NCBI GenBank assembly: GCA_031411335.1
Contig: JANOAX010000042.1
Coordinates: 1-23,423, forward strand
Direction: 5' to 3'
Source: JAJTFW01 sp031411335
Lineage (GTDB): Bacteria > Bacteroidota > Bacteroidia > AKYH767-A > OLB10
Length of the DNA stretch: 23,423 nt
Position numbers and translations under genes: made by a program. Position 1 is the stretch's first letter. The number at the start of each line of letters is the position of its first letter. Positions 23,148 through 23,423 of this stretch are shown in pieces. Under the pieces are notes generated by a model. The model saw only the letters and a program-made list of their open reading frames with translations. It searched no databases and was not told where the DNA came from.

Positions 23148-23423
23148 GTAGAATACAAAAATAAATTTATGCTGTACATAAAGTTGAAGGCATAATTAGA
23201 ATCTATCTTTTACCACGGAGGACACAGAGTTTTTCACGGAGGTCACAGAGGATTTTTCTATTAAAAAAATGTAAGTAGTATTCAGAGAATACTTTACCGA
23301 TAAACTTTGCGCCTTGCTTCTGCGAGAAACTTTAGGATAAACTTTGCGTCCTCCGTGGTAAAAGATAGATTCTAATTATGCCTTCAACTTTATGTACAGC
23401 ATAAATTTATTTTTGTATTCTAC
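23148..23423. repeat. MITE-like element with 76-bp perfect terminal inverted repeats
   Basis: 23148-23223 is perfectly complementary to 23348-23423, and a smaller dyad (AGTATTC-AGA-GAATACT, 23277-23293) marks the exact centre, so the whole element can fold into one hairpin. Inside are direct repeats CACGGAGGACACAGAG (23214-23229) and CACGGAGGTCACAGAG (23235-23250), and two copies of TAAACTTTGCG (23301-23311, 23338-23348). It has no coding capacity. Sequences of the CCACGGAGGACACAGAG kind are, as recalled, common dispersed non-coding repeats. The right arm ends at the last base, so the element may continue beyond it. Confidence 0.9.

Overview
The window is from a low-GC member of the Bacteroidota. 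The evidence is a type IX secretion (T9SS) sorting domain, a tail-fibre surface protein of a Bacteroidota type, an AraC-family regulator of a form common in that phylum, A-rich leaders without Shine-Dalgarno sequences, and -7 boxes of the xAnnTTTG kind. The order or genus cannot be fixed from the sequence alone. No rRNA, tRNA, CRISPR array, transposase or phage module was seen.

Layout. 1-260 is a non-coding edge with hairpins. 261-1226 (-) is a methyltransferase of the cyclopropane-fatty-acid-synthase type. 5697-1407 (-) is a tight three-gene operon: an AraC-type regulator, a PAS hybrid histidine kinase with receiver and HPt domains, and a single-domain response regulator. 5698-6627 is non-coding, with an upstream promoter and degenerate palindromic repeats. 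6628-11964 (-) is a 1778-residue CheB-CheR-PAS hybrid kinase. 12310-13793 (-) encodes a small Cys/His protein followed by a PAS histidine kinase. 13948-14818 (-) holds two single-gene units, a disordered acidic protein and a cupin, each with its own promoter and hairpin terminator. 15089-18527 (-) is a GH130-type phosphorylase/glycosidase followed by a GT4 glycosyltransferase with a C-terminal helical-toroid domain. 18528-19537 is a non-coding divergent region. 19538-23050 (+) encodes a secreted fibre-like protein and a secreted HExxHxxGxxHD metalloprotease with a T9SS signal. The window ends inside a 276-bp element with 76-bp perfect terminal inverted repeats.

How the parts fit together. The main observation is a shared promoter architecture upstream of four minus-strand units: the AraC operon, the disordered protein, the cupin and, with a long leader, the GH130-GT4 operon. 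Each has TGTAA-N16-TGTAA (21-bp direct-repeat spacing), preceded by TGTGAAT or a close variant. In all four, exactly 30 nt separates the end of the second TGTAA from the end of a CAnCTTTG/A box. This looks like an activator-dependent regulon. The AraC-type protein encoded here is a plausible, untested regulator, which would make its own operon autoregulated. The two large hybrid kinases share a closely similar kinase-receiver core, and only one has an HPt domain, so they may form one phosphorelay. The content (sensors, cupin, disordered hydrophilic protein, glycan synthesis or storage enzymes) suggests a stress or envelope-response locus, but that is inference.
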